Below, in pieces: positions 12,543-23,628 of a DNA stretch of 64,000 nucleotides. This DNA comes from Diatrype stigma (lineage: Eukaryota; Ascomycota; Sordariomycetes; Xylariales; Diatrypaceae): positions 248,001 to 312,000 of the forward strand of contig JAKJXP020000041.1 of NCBI GenBank assembly GCA_022225965.2, in the 5' to 3' direction. Position numbers and translations under genes: made by a program. Every line of letters begins with the position of its first letter. The first letter of the stretch is position 1. The notes beneath the pieces are model-generated. The model was not told the origin of the DNA, did no database searches, and worked only from the letters and a program-made list of their open reading frames with translations.

Positions 12543-13512
12543 CTAGTCCTCAGCCCCACCCTCACCCATCTCGACATCCTTCACACCCTCAGCTACCCCT
12601 TCTTCCGCATTATCGCCCTCGATATCCCTGCTCTGCGCCAGGAAGTACTCAACGACGTGCATGTGGCTGTTGAACGCGGCGAGGTCCAGCGGGATCTGGT
12701 CCTTGTCGTTGGCGGCGGCGGGGCGGGCGCCGCGCGACAGCAGCAGCTGGACGACATCGAGGTGGCCCCCCAGACAGGCCCAGTGCAGCGCCGTGTTGCC
12801 GAAGGAGTTCCGCGCGTCGATGTAGGGCGGCTCTGGCTCTGATCCCGAGGATGGCTTTCCTTCCTCTTCACCCCCCGGTTGTTGTGCTGAGTCTGGTGGT
12901 GGTATTGATGTTGACGTTGATGCTGATTTTGTTGTGGATGATGTAGATGATGTTGATGGCTTGACGGGTAAGAGTGATAGTATGTACGTCACAGTTTCTG
13001 GCAGTCGGGTCAGTGAATATTCACTCCCCTTTTACCCCGTCATCCCTTCTTCCGACCCCCTCATCGCCTTCCCAATCTAACATGCAGTAGGCAGTAGAGC
13101 TGTCTGACGCATCACTGCCAGGACGAAAACATACTATGTATGATTACCAGCTTATATAGGTTGCCTGCATCCCGTCACAGCCATATCCCTTTATCGCACC
13201 GTACCGGCCCGTGCCGAACCAGGCCGAACCATGCCGTACCAGGACCCTCCCCAAGCCCAAACGCAAGAAAACAAATCACAAAAAATAGAAATAAATTCGA
13301 TGCTCTCACTCACTGGAATGTCCGTTCGCGGCAGCCATGTGCAAGCAGGTCGCCTGACCATTGTCCCGCGCCGCTTCTAGCACCTCGGCCGGGGTGGCGC
13401 CCTCGCGGCCCGCAAGTTCGCCCAGCATCTCGGCGAGCTCCGCATCCTCGCCGGTCCGCGCCAGGTACACGAGATCGTCGACCTCATCCTCCGAGAGCCT
13501 CGGGGGTGTCAT
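12543..13512 (-). CDS. yar1: YAR1-like ankyrin-repeat protein (Rps3 chaperone homologue)
   Basis: Exons are 13314-13512 and 12543-12997, giving 217 residues. Yeast Yar1 (200 aa) is a dedicated chaperone of ribosomal protein Rps3. The match is seen in the first ankyrin repeat, TCLHMAAANGH followed after splicing by SKTVTYILSLLP, and in the second, GNTALHWACLGGHLDVVQLLLSRGA, then DKDQIPLDLAAF. The first 50 residues are acidic and helical, as in Yar1. A Ser/Thr/Pro-rich linker separates the two repeats. The C-terminus is strongly acidic. The intron (12998-13313, GTGAGT to CTGCCAG, phase 1) is 316 nt, long for this genome, and holds imperfect repeats of a GGTTCGGC-like unit. The start at 13512 is the first ATG of the frame. 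Confidence 0.85.
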
Positions 13513-14267
13513 CCTGTCGTTCGCGTTTGCTTTGCCTGCCTTGCGTTCCCTATCTCGCTTTGTCTTGTTGCGCGTTGCTGCTCTTCGGCGTTCTTTGCCC
13601 TCCCCCCTTTTTCAGAAATTGCCTAGTCGATGATCCCTGCTTGGAGGGGTCCCTCGATTATTTTTTCTTCTTTCCCTTATTTTTCAGTGGGGTCAATCGG
13701 CTCCCCCCTTCTCATGAAAGCTGGTAGGTGAAAGAAGCTGAGCCTGGAAAAGGAATGAGATCTGGAGGATTTCCCACAACTCTCACTATATACCACGGTT
13801 GAAAGCCGAATTATAAGCCTCAGGTTACAGCGATTTCAATGGCTTTTACCAGCGTTGTAAAGCAAATAAGCCGTACCTGAAAAGTTCCAATCAGGCGAAA
13901 ATGTGCAAAATCTTGGTGGGGCAAATACTTTAAAGTGCATACATACAGACCTACCTAACAAAGTAACATATAGACCCCTCACATTGAACCAGTCACGTGA
14001 TTGTGTTGCTGCCCGTCCACCCCCTTCTGTCCCTACATATCTTATCAGATCATGGCCAACAACTTTTGCCATCTTGCGCGTCACTCCAATCATCTACCAA
14101 ATGCCTAAGATGTTGGCCACAATCTGCTTTCCTACCTAAATACTCTGTCAACCATAATATCTAACTATAATAATACAGGTATATATGTAGATCTAGGACT
14201 TTTCCTGGTGTCGAAGTATGACTTACACCCAGCGACACGGTCAAATTCTCAGATACCCTAGTACCAT
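13513..14267. other. Intergenic, promoter side of YAR1 and 3' side of SPO11
   Basis: Pyrimidine-rich just upstream of the YAR1 start (about 13580-13690), as is common for fungal promoters. The rest is AT-rich without coding frames. Confidence 0.45.
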
Positions 14268-15968
14268 TCAGGAATCCGTCCTTGTAATCCCAATCGCCAG
14301 TTGTTCATCGAGCCAAGAAGCTATACAACCTACATTTTCCACTGCTTGTATCTCCGCCTTGATGTTCAACATCAGCATGATCTGCAATTCGTGGATTATA
14401 TCAGCCTCGTCTTCGTCCATACTGCCTTGACCAATTACTTTATCGATGAGATTAGTCGCTATTCGCCGATCCCTAACTGAGAGTGCCGAAAAGGACTCGG
14501 CTGATTCGGGGAAGCAACGCGTCTCTGTAGGGCTACTCGATTGGTTGTGGTACGTTGAGTACTGACTCGACGTTTCTTCAAGATCTGACGGCGGGCGAGA
14601 TGGACCAAAATTCTCTTGGGGATGTTGTAGATTGCGATGGAGGACGTTGTCGCTCTTGAGTCCGATCCATGAGAGACTAGGTACGGTTACGCGCTGTTCG
14701 TGGCTTAGACCAAGGCTTCCGGATTGATAAGTCCGCATTATGCTGATTCCGTCGGGATCGAAGTCGACTAGAGCATATATTGGGACGTGTCGATTTGATA
14801 CATGAAGTTCGTGAAGGAATCGGCGCGTTGCTAGGTCCGGGTAACCCTTAGCCTGGCCACCGCGTGAGAACCTATACTTCCTGGACACCCCCTTTTGACA
14901 CCAGAAACTCACAGTGATAATCACGCCGGGGCCAGCCCTTGATAGTTGGCAATACTTGGATTCTGCTAGGGAGCGGAATATGGCCTAGCCAATAATAATT
15001 AAAACAATACGTCTATGCATTCTGAAGATGGGCGACGTACCTCTTTTTCGATTACAAGGACCCATATCGTAGAGCGGATGTCGATTTTTGAAATGTTCTT
15101 ACCCTGGGGAATAATGGTGCTCTATACACGATTAGCTGCGTTGCGAATTAGTTTTGCCGGTTGACCAACATTACTTTCGGGGTGACAATCAAGTATAGAG
15201 CCATCCTGAAAGGTGACCTGGATATCTCCCACTATGAGCCCTTTGTCGGCCCCGACCTGGAATTACGGTTAACAACAATACAAGACATCGTGATATCTCG
15301 AAACGAACAATGTTCAGATCAGACCTCCCAACACCGAGTGTGAAGGCAATATCGTCTACTAGTTTGTCGAGATAGGCTTGTGTGCCAAATAAGCCTTTAT
15401 TTTCATAGTAGATGTTTCTGGGCAACATCAGTTATTGTTGAGGTGATAGGTCCGCTACTGGTAGAAGCTAACCTTTTGGCAATGATAGTACCAGAAAGAA
15501 GGGCCTCACGAGACATGGAAAGAACTGTAAGGATGCAATCTAGCATGGGCATATTTTGTGAGTAGGAGCACATTGTAAAGTGGCTAAGGGTGATTCCGTG
15601 CGGAAGGGAGTTGACACACTGAATCTCTTCACCTCAGCAGCATCTGTGCTCGGGTACCGGACGAGCTTTCCGTTCCCGGAGCGACGATTCTGTATCGACA
15701 CTGACATGATACGATTCTCAAGAACGGCTTCGGTGATATTTGTCAGGATTTCTTCGATCTTGGTGTTGACGTCGCGTCTCGTGATATTGGTTGGGGAGAG
15801 GGCAGGAATATTGTCGGTAGATGACGAAGCACTATCATTTGTAGGGAGGGTTTGGTTATTGCTGCTCGGCGATGAAGCATGAGTATTATTGGAATGATGA
15901 CGCCAATTGCTACCGGACAAGGAGAGGACGTCGGGGGGTGATCGGCTCATCAAAGGCTGGGCATCCAT
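14268..15968 (-). CDS. spo11: Meiotic recombination protein SPO11 (TopoVI-A family)
   Basis: Spo11 makes the DNA double-strand breaks that start meiotic recombination. Seven exons: 15620-15968, 15473-15539, 15309-15417, 15170-15256, 15041-15121, 14913-14984 and 14268-14852; predicted 449 residues. All junction phases agree. Exons 2 and 3 join to give AKRNIYYENKGLFGTQ; by alignment with yeast RDVFY the catalytic tyrosine is Y143. Then come DDIAFTLGVGRSDLNIVGADKGLIVGDI, the Toprim glutamate in IEKEAIF (about E229), AGPGVIITAKGYPDLATRRFL and the metal-binding DxD in VDFDPDG (D285, D287), followed by GLKSDNVL. The N-terminal 80 residues are Ser/Asn/Thr-rich and unstructured. Intron 6 (60 nt, 14853-14912) has no stop in frame. 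The last 16 or so residues after SWLDEQLA are less certain. Confidence 0.93.
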
Positions 15969-16881
15969 AATACTGGGATGGGAATTGTTCCTAACATTGT
16001 ATACTGGGCAGCCAATGTCTAGGTACCGTACGCATAGAAGATGTCGAAGTTGAACAATGCCCTTCTAAGACTATAGAGATACCGAGCAGATGCGTGGGTA
16101 TGAAACATGTTCAAAAAGAGCCTTGCATGAATCCAGGTAGGTAGATATTATAAGGAACATGAGGCCAAAGGGGCATGTTTCTACATACAAGAATCAAGAA
16201 CATAGAGGGACAAGAAATCGGAAAGCTCATGCTAGCTTGATCTGAATGATGCAAGAGCAGCCGCCAATATACACACCTGAAGTCGTACCTGCCGTTCTGT
16301 ATAATAATGGAACCGTATGCATAGGCATACGCACTTATGCACTTAGGTAAGTTCTGTGATTTAGCCATAGGGCATTTCAGGCACCCAATGCTTGAGAGAT
16401 TAAGGGAGGCTTGCCTTATTGCAGGAAATCTAGGCTCGGAAATATGCTCATGTATGAAAACCGGTCACACATCAAGGGTCATTTCCTACACTGCGGCCCT
16501 TTGGATAGGGCCTAATGGCGCCTCGAAGTAACGACTTTCCACCGGAAAGTCCCCCCCGGGGGGCAATGTTGTGAAGCGCCATGGCACTCAGGGAAGGGAG
16601 TGCGTGCTCTGTAATCTCCAGGGTAGGCTTATCAGAATAGCAAGAACATATTGTTGCCATACTTTGTCTTGGATGCACATCTTTCGAATCGGGCAATGTA
16701 CACACCTACCTAAGTAGGTACCTAAGCCATGACTTATTTACTGATGGATGCGATAATGCGCCGTGAACCTCACGTGGGTAGCCCCTTAACGCCTATCGCC
16801 CGAACCGTACGCCGTAAATGTCCCAATTCGCCAATCTCCTAGGTATTCGCCAGCCGAAAGGAATTCAAGATCAAACCAAAA
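15969..16881. other. Intergenic upstream of SPO11
   Basis: No coding frame supported. It includes a GC-rich inverted repeat at about 16531-16563 (ACTTTCC/GGAAAGT arms followed by CCCCCCCGGGGGG) and runs of TACCTA/TAGGTA near 16706-16725. Confidence 0.45.
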
Positions 16882-17993
16882 TCAAAATCCGCCGAGCACC
16901 TTCAGAAGCATGGCGATAAGCAACACGGCGAGAGACATGATGACGTAGTCCAGCCAGGGGGGCACGCCGGCGTTCGGATCGACCCGTCTTACGCCGGCGG
17001 TATCGACCTGGCCCGCCGGATCCATACGTGGCGCTAGCGCCCCTGTTGGCGCCGGAACTCCTTGAGCTGGTCTTGCGGGCAGCGCGGATGGCGGGGCTGC
17101 TGGCGGTGGTTCCTGTCTCACTGGCCCCGTCTGCACGAAGCCCTCAGCAAGCTGCGCAGACTCGGAATCGTCATCTCTGGCATCATCGCCGTCCCTAGAG
17201 TCTCCCGCTTCTGCCCCCGCCCCCGTCGCCGCCGCAGCAGTCTTCTCTTTCTCCTTCTTCTCCATCTCGTCGCGGAAGCCCATCTTCAGCTCGGTGGGGA
17301 CCTCGACCGCCCCGTTCGCGCCGCTCCCGCTGCCACTACTACTAGCCTCGAGCTCCTTGCAGCGGTCCTCGCACTCGCGGACGATCTCCTCGTTGGTCCG
17401 GGCGCAGACGGCGCAGCGCCAGGCGCGGCTCTCGGCGGCGAGGCGGCGGCGGACGGCGTCGCTGGTGTCGAGGCCGCCGAGCTGGCCGCGGGCGTCGGTC
17501 TCCATGAAGCTGCGCAGGGCGACGAGGGCGGTGCGGACGCCCCACGCGGGCTGCCAGGTCTCCTCGTGGTGGCCCGAGATGCTGAGGCAGATCTCGCGGT
17601 TGGCCTCGAACCGGCCGCTCGGCGTCGTGAACCGGAAGGAGGGGGGCCGCAGCGGGTACGTCGGCGGCAGCACGATCCGCCCGTGGTAGATGCCCCCGGC
17701 GTACGACGAGTTCGGCGGGCCCGTCAGCGTGAAGTGCCACTCGAACAGGTCCGACTCGAGCGGCGTCGCGGTGTAGTCGGGCGATGGGGCGTTGGAGATC
17801 TCGGCAGCTTCTTTTACTGGAGGGGGGGAGTTCATTGCGGTTAGCGAGGTGAGATGGCAGGATGGGATAGGTAGACCAGTTGATAGACAGTCCGTAGGTG
17901 AAGAGGGCGGGGAGAGGGGGCAGCGGGGTCGGAAGTCTTACAGATGCGCCGGATGGTGGGCGATCTGGAATTGAATTTCTGTGTTGTCGCCAT
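16882..17993 (-). CDS. ubc6: Ubiquitin-conjugating enzyme E2, UBC6/UBE2J type, tail-anchored
   Basis: An E2 of the ER-associated degradation pathway. Exons are 17942-17993 and 16882-17816, giving 328 residues. Exon 1 encodes MATTQKFNSRSPTIRRI; splicing (phase 1, GTAAGA...CTCCAG) joins it to LKEAAEISNAPSPDY, the typical UBC6/UBE2J N-terminus. The UBC fold carries PPNSSYAGGIYHG, PPTYPLRPPSF and FEANREICLSISGHH with the catalytic cysteine at C94, then ETWQPAWGVRTAL. Residues about 160-300 are a low-complexity linker rich in Ser, Gly, Ala and Asp. The C-terminus is one hydrophobic span (YVIMSLAVLLIAMLLKVL) with a two-residue luminal tail, the mark of a tail-anchored ER membrane protein. Human UBE2J2 also has its active cysteine at 94, so it is closer to that branch than to UBE2J1. 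Confidence 0.93.
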
Positions 17994-18362
17994 CTTCGCA
18001 ATTTTGTCCTGCTGGCTGTGATGAGAGGGGCTGGCAGAAGAAGGCTTGAGTATCAAACCGCAACCATCGCGGGTTTGCGAAAAGGCCAGGAAAGAAGGCG
18101 AAGCTGTATGGTAAAGAGATTGAGAGAACACGCTGTAATTATAGTCGCGTTGAATGCTCTAGTATTGTTAAGATGTTTCAGATATCATATACTGAAGGAG
18201 ATTATGTGAAACAAAGCGGTAATGAACTAATGAGACCTTTGAGGATGAGACTTGTTGATGCCAGCTTGTCTTTCTGTCAATATCGGAGATGACGAATAAT
18301 TGGTAACAGGTTCCTAGGTATGAAGTAGTAACACGTTAGCTGTCCTAATCGTCACATACCGA
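17994..18362. other. Promoter side of the E2 gene
   Basis: This lies between the E2 start codon and the left target-site copy of the mobile element. No coding frame is supported. Confidence 0.4.
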
Positions 18363-18602
18363 GGCTGTTAACAATTCGTTTAAACACACCGGGTCATTCT
18401 GATATAGACACCGGGTAATTAACCGCATTCGGACACACCCACCTACCACCCATCTTACGTCCTAACACACTCCACTTACTTCATTATTTCACCACCTTTT
18501 ATATACCACCAATACCCTTATACAGCACAATACAACACCCAAATGGAAGGGCTCCTACGGCTTTCAAAGCCCTCCGGACCTACGTAACCCTAACTAATCC
18601 GT

Positions 18603-18752
18603 AACCGCGTTGTATACGTACTGCTAGCGGCGCTGGCGCTGGCGCTGGCGTTGGCGTAAGTACAGGTGCAGCTGCTTTTGCAGGTACTGGTACAGGTGCT
18701 GATACAAGTACTGGTACAAGTGTTGATACAGGTGCTGGTACAGGTGCTGGTA
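18603..18752. repeat. Minisatellite inside the outer element
   Basis: A hexamer run (GGCGCT type, about 18627-18657) is followed by imperfect 12-bp units of the form GGTACAGGTGCT from about 18661. The array is interrupted by the nested transposon and resumes briefly after 19181. The Leu/Val/Gln-repeat open frame it creates is not a gene. Confidence 0.75.
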
Positions 18753-19179
18753 ACGTTGTCCACCCCTATTCCGGCCGCACTAGGATCCCGGCCAGCCCAA
18801 ATTTACCAACTTTTAAAAATCCATAACTTTATCATTATATGTCCGATTAAAATATAATTTTATACATAGCTTAATTACGTAGTTAATTATATAATATAAA
18901 ATTTTCAAAAATTATAATGGTAATTTGAAAGATATTTCTTTTATAAGCATATTATCCATATGGTATATATGCATAAACGTACTTTTTCGTTATATATTAA
19001 GATTTAAATTTTTAATAATATTTTTTACTTAAGGTGTATTATTTAATTAAGCTATGTATTAAGTTATACTTAAATCGGACTTATAATGATAAAGTTATGA
19101 ATTTTTAAAGTTGTTATTATAATATGAAAATTTTGAATAGCCGGGATCCTAGTGCGGCCGGAATGGGGGTGGAAAACGT
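18753..19179. mobile_element. Nested foldback MITE, TA target site (Tc1/mariner-like)
   Basis: A 427-bp element whose two halves are inverted copies over more than 100 bp each side. The ends begin ACGTTGTCCACCCC on the left and, read inward, ACGTTTTCCACCCC on the right. The inner arms continue with GGCCGCACTAGGATCCCGGC and an AT-rich part (TAACTTTATCATTAT pairs with ATAATGATAAAGTTA). It is flanked by TA on both sides (18751-18752 and 19180-19181), as expected for Tc1/mariner superfamily insertion. It sits inside the minisatellite of the outer element, so it inserted later. No coding capacity. Confidence 0.85.
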
Positions 19180-19379
19180 TACTGGTACAAGCTGTACGTA
19201 CGTTATAAGTGGTTATAGGCAATAAGTAAATGTTAGGGAGTAACTTAGGCAGTAGCGGGGCGTAAATGTGGCTTAAGGTGTGGCACGGGTGGCTGATGCG
19301 CTAACCTTACCAGATGCGGTTAATTACCCGGTGTCTATATCAGAATGACCCGGTGTGTTTAAACGAATTGGGCTGTTAA

Positions 19380-20606
19380 GGGTATTCCAGCGGGCGCTAA
19401 TGCACTGTTACAAGAGCTTAGCTTCGGTTATAATGGCACAGTGAACTACATACAATGGATAGTAGCTGATTATGTAAGGAGGCTAACAGGGATGGCATCA
19501 ATCCACAAGGTGATGCCCTTGAGAACCATCTCGGCTCTTCTCATATGGATTGGATGAATCGATGTATCTCCTGCAGCAATCAACTACGGTATGTGTGTAC
19601 CTACCTACTTATATAGCTCATAACCAGAGGCAACTTGACAATTACAAGTTTGGTCATGGCAATGCATTCGGTATCAATAGACATAGCACTTATAAAACCA
19701 TGATCAATTTCTGTTCAACTAATCCGAATATGCACGATGCTGAATAGCGAACCTAGTGATGATCAGTGATCTCTATAATCTAGAACATGTGCTGGAATAT
19801 GGTGGTGCCTGAGTATTACTACTTATGAAGCCTTTAGTATTACATGTCTCTTTCCGAGTGTTCCTGGGCAATTGACATAATACGGTCTACATGAATGTAT
19901 CTTGTCAAAAAGGCTTTAGACACAATGTCATTCAACACCCTTCACGATGCCAGATGGTTTAACACCTACTAGTTGATAGAAAATGTACATGATGTATAGA
20001 CCCCGGTAATCACATCTATATATGTTTTTGTTTATAGGAGGTAGGCATCTTGTGTAGAATGTAGAAGGAACATGCCCCTTGGGTGCTGCCTTCCCTAATA
20101 CCGCCTGCCCCTGGATTTGATTACTTCAGCAAGGGCTCTATGTTTCCAGAGAACACCAACTATTATTCCAATTATGGTGGAATCCTTGTATTCACACAAC
20201 ACCTCCAGGGCTGGTATTGCCCTTGTTCAATGGGTGCTTGAAGCACCTTGTTGCCGATAGCTGCCAGGCTACATAAGTGATGAGGAGCAGGCCGAATAAC
20301 CTAAACGTACTTCGGCTGTCAACTTCGGCCTCTGTAGCTGATTAGGCAACAATCACCTCGGACACCTTTGTTGTTGTTGGCTAAGCAATACTACTAAGCT
20401 CCAGAGTTTTCTGTGTTTACATCCTGTGGCCATCCAGGAAATTTCCCAAACCTTCCTTCCCACATTCGCCCAAGACCTCTGCTGCTTCGTCTAGTCAGCT
20501 TTCAGGCAGTTCATTCTTCATCACACAGATCCCTTCAAGCTTCATCCACCTTCAGATCTTTACCTTCTACGTACAGGCGCAACGCCTGTGGTGAGCAATA
20601 GCAACC
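19380..20606. other. Intergenic upstream of the zinc-finger gene
   Basis: No supported exons. Bases about 20410-20606 are C/T-rich and probably the promoter and 5' leader of the C2H2 gene. Confidence 0.4.
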
Positions 20607-22125
20607 ATGCCGAGCTGGTCGATGATATCCATGCCCGAGTCCATCGCTCGGACTACCAACCTTCAATGTCCTGTCTGCAATGAGAAGTTCAAGGACGCGT
20701 GGCTCAAGCATGCCCATCAACGTGCGAAGGCGCACTTCCAGTGCGCCGTCTGCAAGGAGACTTTCCACGATGACGGATCCGTCATCCGTCACGTCCTTAT
20801 GGTATTGCCGAGTTTTTTTTTCTTCTTCTCCAAGCTAACCCAATGTAACATGCTGGTTGCTTACCAACGATTCAAATAGGAACATAAGACCGACCACGAA
20901 ATCAAGTGTCCCGGCTGTGACAAGGTCTTCAGCCGCGCCGGTCAGTGGATGCACCATATCGAGGAACGCGAATGCCATCGCATCACCCCCGAGTATCTGG
21001 AGGCCCGACAGAAGAAACACGCGGATTTCGCTGAGGCGTTAGCTCTTTTGGACACCAAGACTGATTATATGGCGACAATTGACCCGTCCACCAAAACCGA
21101 CACTTGGTTCAACGATCCGACGGTGAACGCTCTCGAGGGACATGACAACCTCAAACCGCACCAGGGGATTTCCGTCGATCAGGACTACAAGAATCCTGAG
21201 GACTTCCCCCGTCTTGCTACCCAGGAGTATCGTCTTGGCGACTCCAAGAAGCCCGACCTCCTAACCGCAGATGCACCCGTTCCTAAGCCCTTGCAGCCAG
21301 GTAACGCCTGGGCTCAGAAGAAGAATCTGTTTCCCAAGTCCCAGGATCCTCGCTCAGCTGCGCTAGCACCAACGACTGAGCCAGCCGTCTCTGCTTCTCT
21401 GACCGCGTCTGTTTATAAGCAAGGACACCCTCTGGCGCCGGACAGAAACGCGAAGATCCAGATTGTCAACTCCTCCAATGCTGCCCCGGGTAAAGCAGGT
21501 TCAGCAGGCGGCATGTCTCCGGCAGTTTCTTCTTCAGGAGGCCCTATCACTGACCCGGATCACCCAAACTTTGACGCCGGGGTATTCCACGATGGAATTC
21601 TTGAGAAATTCAAGTGTCCCCATCGATGCAAGTAAGTATCACCTTTGTGTTCACCCTCTCCAGGTAGCAATTGCTCACAACAAGTCTAGCAAGAAGTTCA
21701 GAACCGCCCACAGCCTGATTGCTCACCTGAAGTCACCCGCACACAACCGTGAGCCCGTGTTCTGCACCACGTGCCTCCACAAGTTCAGCTCCAAGGCTGC
21801 TCTGGTCCAGCACATGGAATCCTCCATCACGCGCTGCGGCGTGCGCAACTCGGACGGGTTCCGTCCCACGCTGGCTAAGCTAACAGGCGGCATCCTCGAC
21901 ACGGAGCCCATGAGCCCCCTGGAGGACCGGGGCAACCCGGAAGAGATGGTCCGCGATATGGGCAGAATCGTCGTTGACCCAAAGGCCATGGCCGAACTGC
22001 AAATCACGCCCCCGAAGCACGTTCCTGGCTCTGAGCCGAAGGATGATCGGAAGCCGGCGGCCGGCGAGGAAGCGATCGACTGGGCTCAGGGGCGCCAGAG
22101 CTTGACTGACAGAACTGCTTGGTGA
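20607..22125 (+). CDS. C2H2 zinc-finger protein
   Basis: Exons are 20607-20801, 20880-21631 and 21690-22125, giving 460 residues. Three finger-like units sit at the N-terminus (CPVCNEKFKDAWLKHAHQ; CAVCKETFHDDGSVIRH, continued by EHKTDHEIKC after splicing; CPGCDKVFSRAGQWMHH). Two more follow residue 310: CPHRC joined by intron 2 to NKKFRTAHSLIAHL, and CTTCLHKFSSKAALVQHM. Intron 1 is phase 0 (GTATTG...AAATAG) and intron 2 phase 2 (GTAAGT...GTCTAG); each splits a finger, which supports the model. The middle 200 residues are Pro/Ser/Ala-rich. The C-terminal region (LEDRGNPEEMVRDMGRIVVDP) is probably a conserved tail. It is likely a nucleic-acid-binding protein; no named orthologue recognised. Confidence 0.85.
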
Positions 22126-22329
22126 GCCATGTCATGTTCGCTGGCAAAAACCCTTGTTCTGCTTGGAGCACTGCCCGCTCAACTCCGCACTTCGCACTCA
22201 TCACAGCAATGGCGTCAAAAGGACCTCGGTGATTCCATGCAGCTAGTCGGCTGAGGTCACAGAGTGCCGCGTTGGCATTGCGCCTTTTTCTTCTATCATG
22301 GGATTGCCTACATGTACATTCTTCGTTGC

Positions 22330-22420
22330 AGAAAGAAAAGAAAAGAAAGAAAAAAAAAAAAAAAAAAAAAAAAAACAGAGAAAAGGAGAAAGAGAAAGAG
22401 AGGAAAAGAGGGAGAATCGG
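22330..22420. repeat. Purine tract with long poly(A) run
   Basis: Nearly pure A/G on the plus strand with an A-run of about 26 at 22350-22375. It gives rise to Lys/Glu-rich open frames that are artefacts. It lies about 200 bp past the stop of the zinc-finger gene. Confidence 0.8.
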
Positions 22421-23524
22421 GGAATACCCGAAACGCCCAACCCCGAAAGGAGACTGAGAATCAGGAGGAGCCTCTGGAGACATCACATCTGTCCTGGTAA
22501 TTAGGGTTTACCAGGGCGACGACGACTATGGCTCTGCTCGGCTCGGCATCTGACTATAGAGTGCCCGGAGTTCATCGACGGGAACATGCAGGGGTGGTTG
22601 CGTATGAGGTTATAGGCTGACCATTGATGTAGGAGTAGTAAATGAACACGACAAAGCCTATGTATTATGCCAGTCCGTAACTTGAGTTCTGGTGATTACG
22701 GTGCTAAGAAAGGAGATTAGGTTAAGACGACTCGGGCATCTGAATATGGAACCTTAAGTAACTAGCAGCTTGCAGCAGCGTATTGCGGTGGTGTGGATGA
22801 GACGAAGTGTTGGAGATCAGACGAATTCTGGAAAGCGATGACTGGAACCTAAAAATTGGTCGAAATCAAGCCAAGACCGACATTGTTTCGAGGGGGATTG
22901 GCACCAAAACGGACGGGACTCTGGGGCCTTGGAACGATAACTGTAACACCCGTAACACCCGTCGACCCGTGTGCATTGCCACAGTCAATAGCGAATGCCC
23001 AGCCAATGGTCTGTGGCATACTACGTACGGCAAGCTGACGTTGGCATTGGAGTGGTTGGGCGGCCCTGTCTCGCCCTGCTCAGCTTGCTACGGTGAGTTG
23101 GCAGGCTGTAATCTACCTAGGCTTTGGTCTAGGCTCGAAGGCTGTAGCATACGTACATACATTACCTAATGTTTGTACATGTATGTATGTAGCATGCAAC
23201 AATAGCAGTCCCTGGGCAGCTGCCTGGGCAGCTGGGGTACGTACAAATCCCTTGAGCTCCTGTCGCCAGAAGACGGAAGCACAGGGAACTCTGAGATGTC
23301 TGAAAGTACAACCCGACCTCCCGAGGGTCAACTGTTTGTTGGATCATTTAACTAACCCTCAATTGCCAACGAGCATTGCGTTGTGCTGGTTGTTGATGTT
23401 GGGTGTCCTTTTTTACAATTTAATCTAAATATGAATTAACAAGAACAACAACACATACCACATGAAGTAGCCAGTTACTACCTACCTAGACATTTCCCGG
23501 TCATCTTCGCGAACTTACCTACAT

Positions 23525-23566
23525 CCCGTCCCCCGTCCCCCGTCCCCCCGTCCTCCGTCCCTCCTG
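23525..23566. repeat. CCCGT-type microsatellite
   Basis: Imperfect repeats of C3-6GT immediately upstream of the PFA3 start, probably in its promoter or leader. Confidence 0.7.
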
Positions 23567-23628
23567 TTACTTGTCCTTCCCCTCTACCGATGGATAATCA
23601 TCTCTCGCCATCGCTACACTCGTCAACC

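Larger units (their letters stand above)
18363..19379. mobile_element. Non-autonomous terminal-inverted-repeat element with 9-bp target duplication (MULE-like MITE)
   Basis: The ends at 18372 and 19370 are inverted copies of about 56 bp beginning CAATTCGTTTAAACACACC, nearly identical. They are flanked by an exact 9-bp direct repeat GGCTGTTAA (18363-18371 and 19371-19379). A 9-bp duplication with long inverted ends is typical of Mutator-like elements, so I infer a MULE-derived MITE; hAT elements usually make 8 bp. The body contains a minisatellite (18661-18752) and a second transposon inserted into it (18753-19179). Without that insertion the element would be about 570 bp. No transposase frame is present. 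Confidence 0.85.
22126..23589. other. Intergenic between the zinc-finger gene and PFA3
   Basis: No gene supported. It holds an A-run of about 26 (22350-22375) inside a purine tract (about 22330-22420), and a CCCGT microsatellite at 23525-23566 just ahead of PFA3. Confidence 0.5.

Noticed and set aside
17062..17844. 260-codon plus-strand frame opposite the E2 gene
   Set aside because: Shadow of the GC-rich UBC6 coding strand; low-complexity Arg/Ala/Gly composition.
18666..18857. Leu/Val/Gln repeat frame
   Set aside because: Translation of the minisatellite within the mobile element, running into the nested MITE.
22264..22504. Lys/Glu- and Phe-rich open frames around 22300-22480 on both strands
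   Set aside because: Produced by the poly(A)/purine tract; simple sequence, not genes.
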